This document shows, one piece after another, positions 62,810 through 64,000 of a stretch of 64,000 bases of DNA. The stretch lies in contig JAPLNM010000105.1 of NCBI GenBank assembly GCA_026692845.1, positions 28,964 through 92,963 of the forward strand. Reading direction: 5' to 3'. Each line of letters opens with the position of its first letter. Within the stretch, counting starts at the first letter, position 1. The notes under the pieces are model-generated. The model was given only the letters and a program-made list of their open reading frames with translations, was not told where the DNA came from and searched no databases. The position numbers were made by a program, and so were the translations under genes. The DNA is from Planctomycetota bacterium (lineage in GTDB: Bacteria > Planctomycetota > Planctomycetia > Pirellulales > Pirellulaceae).

Positions 62810-64000
62810 ATGGAACGTCTGATCCCCGTCGTAGGACTATGCGTAATGGTTGGCATCGCTTGGTCGCTCAGTTCCGACCGACGCCGTTTTCCTGTGAGAG
62901 TCGTCGTCGGTGGCTTGCTGATGCAATTTCTCCTCGCGGTTCTGGTCCTGCGATCCGAAATCGGGCAATCGATCTTCCAGTCCATCGGCAACTTGTTTAC
63001 CAATCTGCTCGATTGCGTCGACAAAGGTGCCGGATTCGTCTTCGGTCAAGGTGGCGTTTCGACCCCGGATGGATATAAGGATCCCGTCACCCCTGCCTAC
63101 AAAGTCCACTTCGTGGCCTTCAAAGTCCTACCGACAATCATCTTTTTCTCCTCCCTAATGTCGGTCTTGTACTACGTCGGTGCAATGCAAAAACTTGTGG
63201 GTGCAATCTCCTTGGTCATGCAGAAAACGCTCGGCACAAGCGGCGCCGAAACCCTCTCGGCAGCGGGCAATATCTTTGTCGGGCAGACCGAAGCTCCCCT
63301 GCTCGTTCGTCCCTACATCAACACCATGACCCGCTCGGAACTCATGGCCGTCATGGTCGGCGGCTTTGCTACCATCGCTGGCGGTGTCATGGCCGCCTAC
63401 GTCGGACTGGGTATCAGCCCGGTCCACTTGCTAACGGCCAGTTTAATGTCGGCACCCGCGGCGCTGGTGATCGCCAAAATCATGCAACCTGAAGTCGAAC
63501 GACCCCTGACGCTTGGCAAGGTCGAGATCACCCCGCCCATGGAAGCCACCAACGTGATCGATGCGGCGGCCCGTGGTGCCAGCGATGGAATGACCCTAGC
63601 CCTGAACGTCGCTGCCATGCTGATCGCCTTTCTGGGCCTGATCTACATGCTCGATGCGAGCTTGGAAGCAATCACGCAATGGATCACTCTCAAAACCACC
63701 GGTACCGCCTACCGATTGAACTTCACCCAAATGATGGGCTGGATCTCTCGACCCTTCGCTTGGCTCATGGGAATCGAAAACAAGGATCTTCCAATCGCTG
63801 GCGAAATCCTCGGCAAACGTATCGTCACGAACGAATTCATCGCCTACCTGGATCTAAGTGCAAAGCCTCAAACGGCCAATGGAGCTCCTGCGCTTTCCGA
63901 ACGAACCAAAACCATTCTTACCTACGCCCTTTGCGGTTTTGCGAATGTTGGCTCGATCGGTATTCAAATCGGTGGCCTCGGACCCCTGGCCCCAGATCGC
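62810..64000 (+). CDS. NupC-type concentrative nucleoside transporter, 5' part
   Basis: From ATG 62810, 397 codons run off the right edge. The pattern is that of the CNT family: VRVVVGGLLMQFLLAVLVL, FKVLPTIIFFSSLMSVLYY, the nucleoside and cation site GQTEAPLLVRPY (about 160-171), FATIAGGVMAAYVGLG and NEFIAYLDL (about 342-350). Imports nucleosides with Na+ or H+. Compared with E. coli NupC there is an additional soluble insert before NEFIAY. The final helices are outside the window. Confidence 0.93.
   Translation, partial: MERLIPVVGLCVMVGIAWSLSSDRRRFPVRVVVGGLLMQFLLAVLVLRSEIGQSIFQSIGNLFTNLLDCVDKGAGFVFGQGGVSTPDGYKDPVTPAYKVHFVAFKVLPTIIFFSSLMSVLYYVGAMQKLVGAISLVMQKTLGTSGAETLSAAGNIFVGQTEAPLLVRPYINTMTRSELMAVMVGGFATIAGGVMAAYVGLGISPVHLLTASLMSAPAALVIAKIMQPEVERPLTLGKVEITPPMEATNVIDAAARGASDGMTLALNVAAMLIAFLGLIYMLDASLEAITQWITLKTTGTAYRLNFTQMMGWISRPFAWLMGIENKDLPIAGEILGKRIVTNEFIAYLDLSAKPQTANGAPALSERTKTILTYALCGFANVGSIGIQIGGLGPLAPDR

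Overview
The window is a chromosomal segment of a planctomycete, most probably Pirellulales. The grounds are the DUF1501 plus cytochrome-type gene pair, two PEP-CTERM proteins, a sulfatase, a DUF4254 protein, remnants of four-helix-bundle (23S IVP-like) genes, many isolated or short-operon genes, and REP-like repeats of a type I recall from Rhodopirellula. This placement is inference from gene content; no 16S gene is present.

Layout. 1-7.6 kb: an ABC ATPase, the redox repressor rex, a three-domain acyl-AMP ligase/ACP/alpha-oxoamine synthase fusion, rplM-rpsI and a halogenase-like flavoprotein. 7.9-12.5 kb: cyanophycin synthetase and a Tat-exported Gfo/Idh oxidoreductase. 12.6-16 kb: a four-helix-bundle remnant and a DUF58/BatA-like pair. 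16-17.3 kb: a graveyard of mobile DNA (REP-like repeats, a broken IS4-type transposase, a RAYT fragment). 17.3-22.7 kb: an unassigned two-gene unit (alpha/beta hydrolase with a tail anchor plus an unknown partner) and an NtrB/NtrC-like two-component system. 23-31.9 kb is accessory: two PEP-CTERM proteins, a K+-channel scrap, an esterase, an AT-rich GAF kinase/receiver pair and a phosphatase-macrodomain gene split by an in-frame TAG. 31.9-40.6 kb: PhoD-like phosphatase, a repeat-bracketed sulfatase pseudogene, and a DUF1501/cytochrome operon. 40.8-53.9 kb: housekeeping and metabolic singletons (HD hydrolase, UPF0173 hydrolase, MFS, PQQ-propeller, GH13 amylase, MCE/PqiB-like, SIMPL, lpdA). 54-60.5 kb is the translation cluster, read on the minus strand: tRNA-Thr, tRNA-Tyr, tRNA-Gly, tRNA-Thr, tuf, tRNA-Trp, secE, nusG, rplK, rplA, rplJ, rplL, then rpsD where rpoBC is usually expected. 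60.6-64 kb: folE, MazG-like, DUF4254 and the start of a NupC-type nucleoside transporter.

The points most worth following up are: (1) the FAAL-ACP-oxoamine synthase fusion 33 bases upstream of rex; (2) internal deletions in two normally conserved translation genes of one cluster (rplK and tRNA-Gly), which are either real lesions or consensus errors; (3) REP-like hairpins with GTGG or GTAG heads near a decayed RAYT; (4) GAGCAC-repeat elements that carry the tail of a four-helix-bundle gene and bracket the broken sulfatase; (5) the unassigned hydrolase pair and the AT-rich kinase/receiver pair as candidate uncharacterised systems. No CRISPR array, prophage or complete insertion sequence was found.
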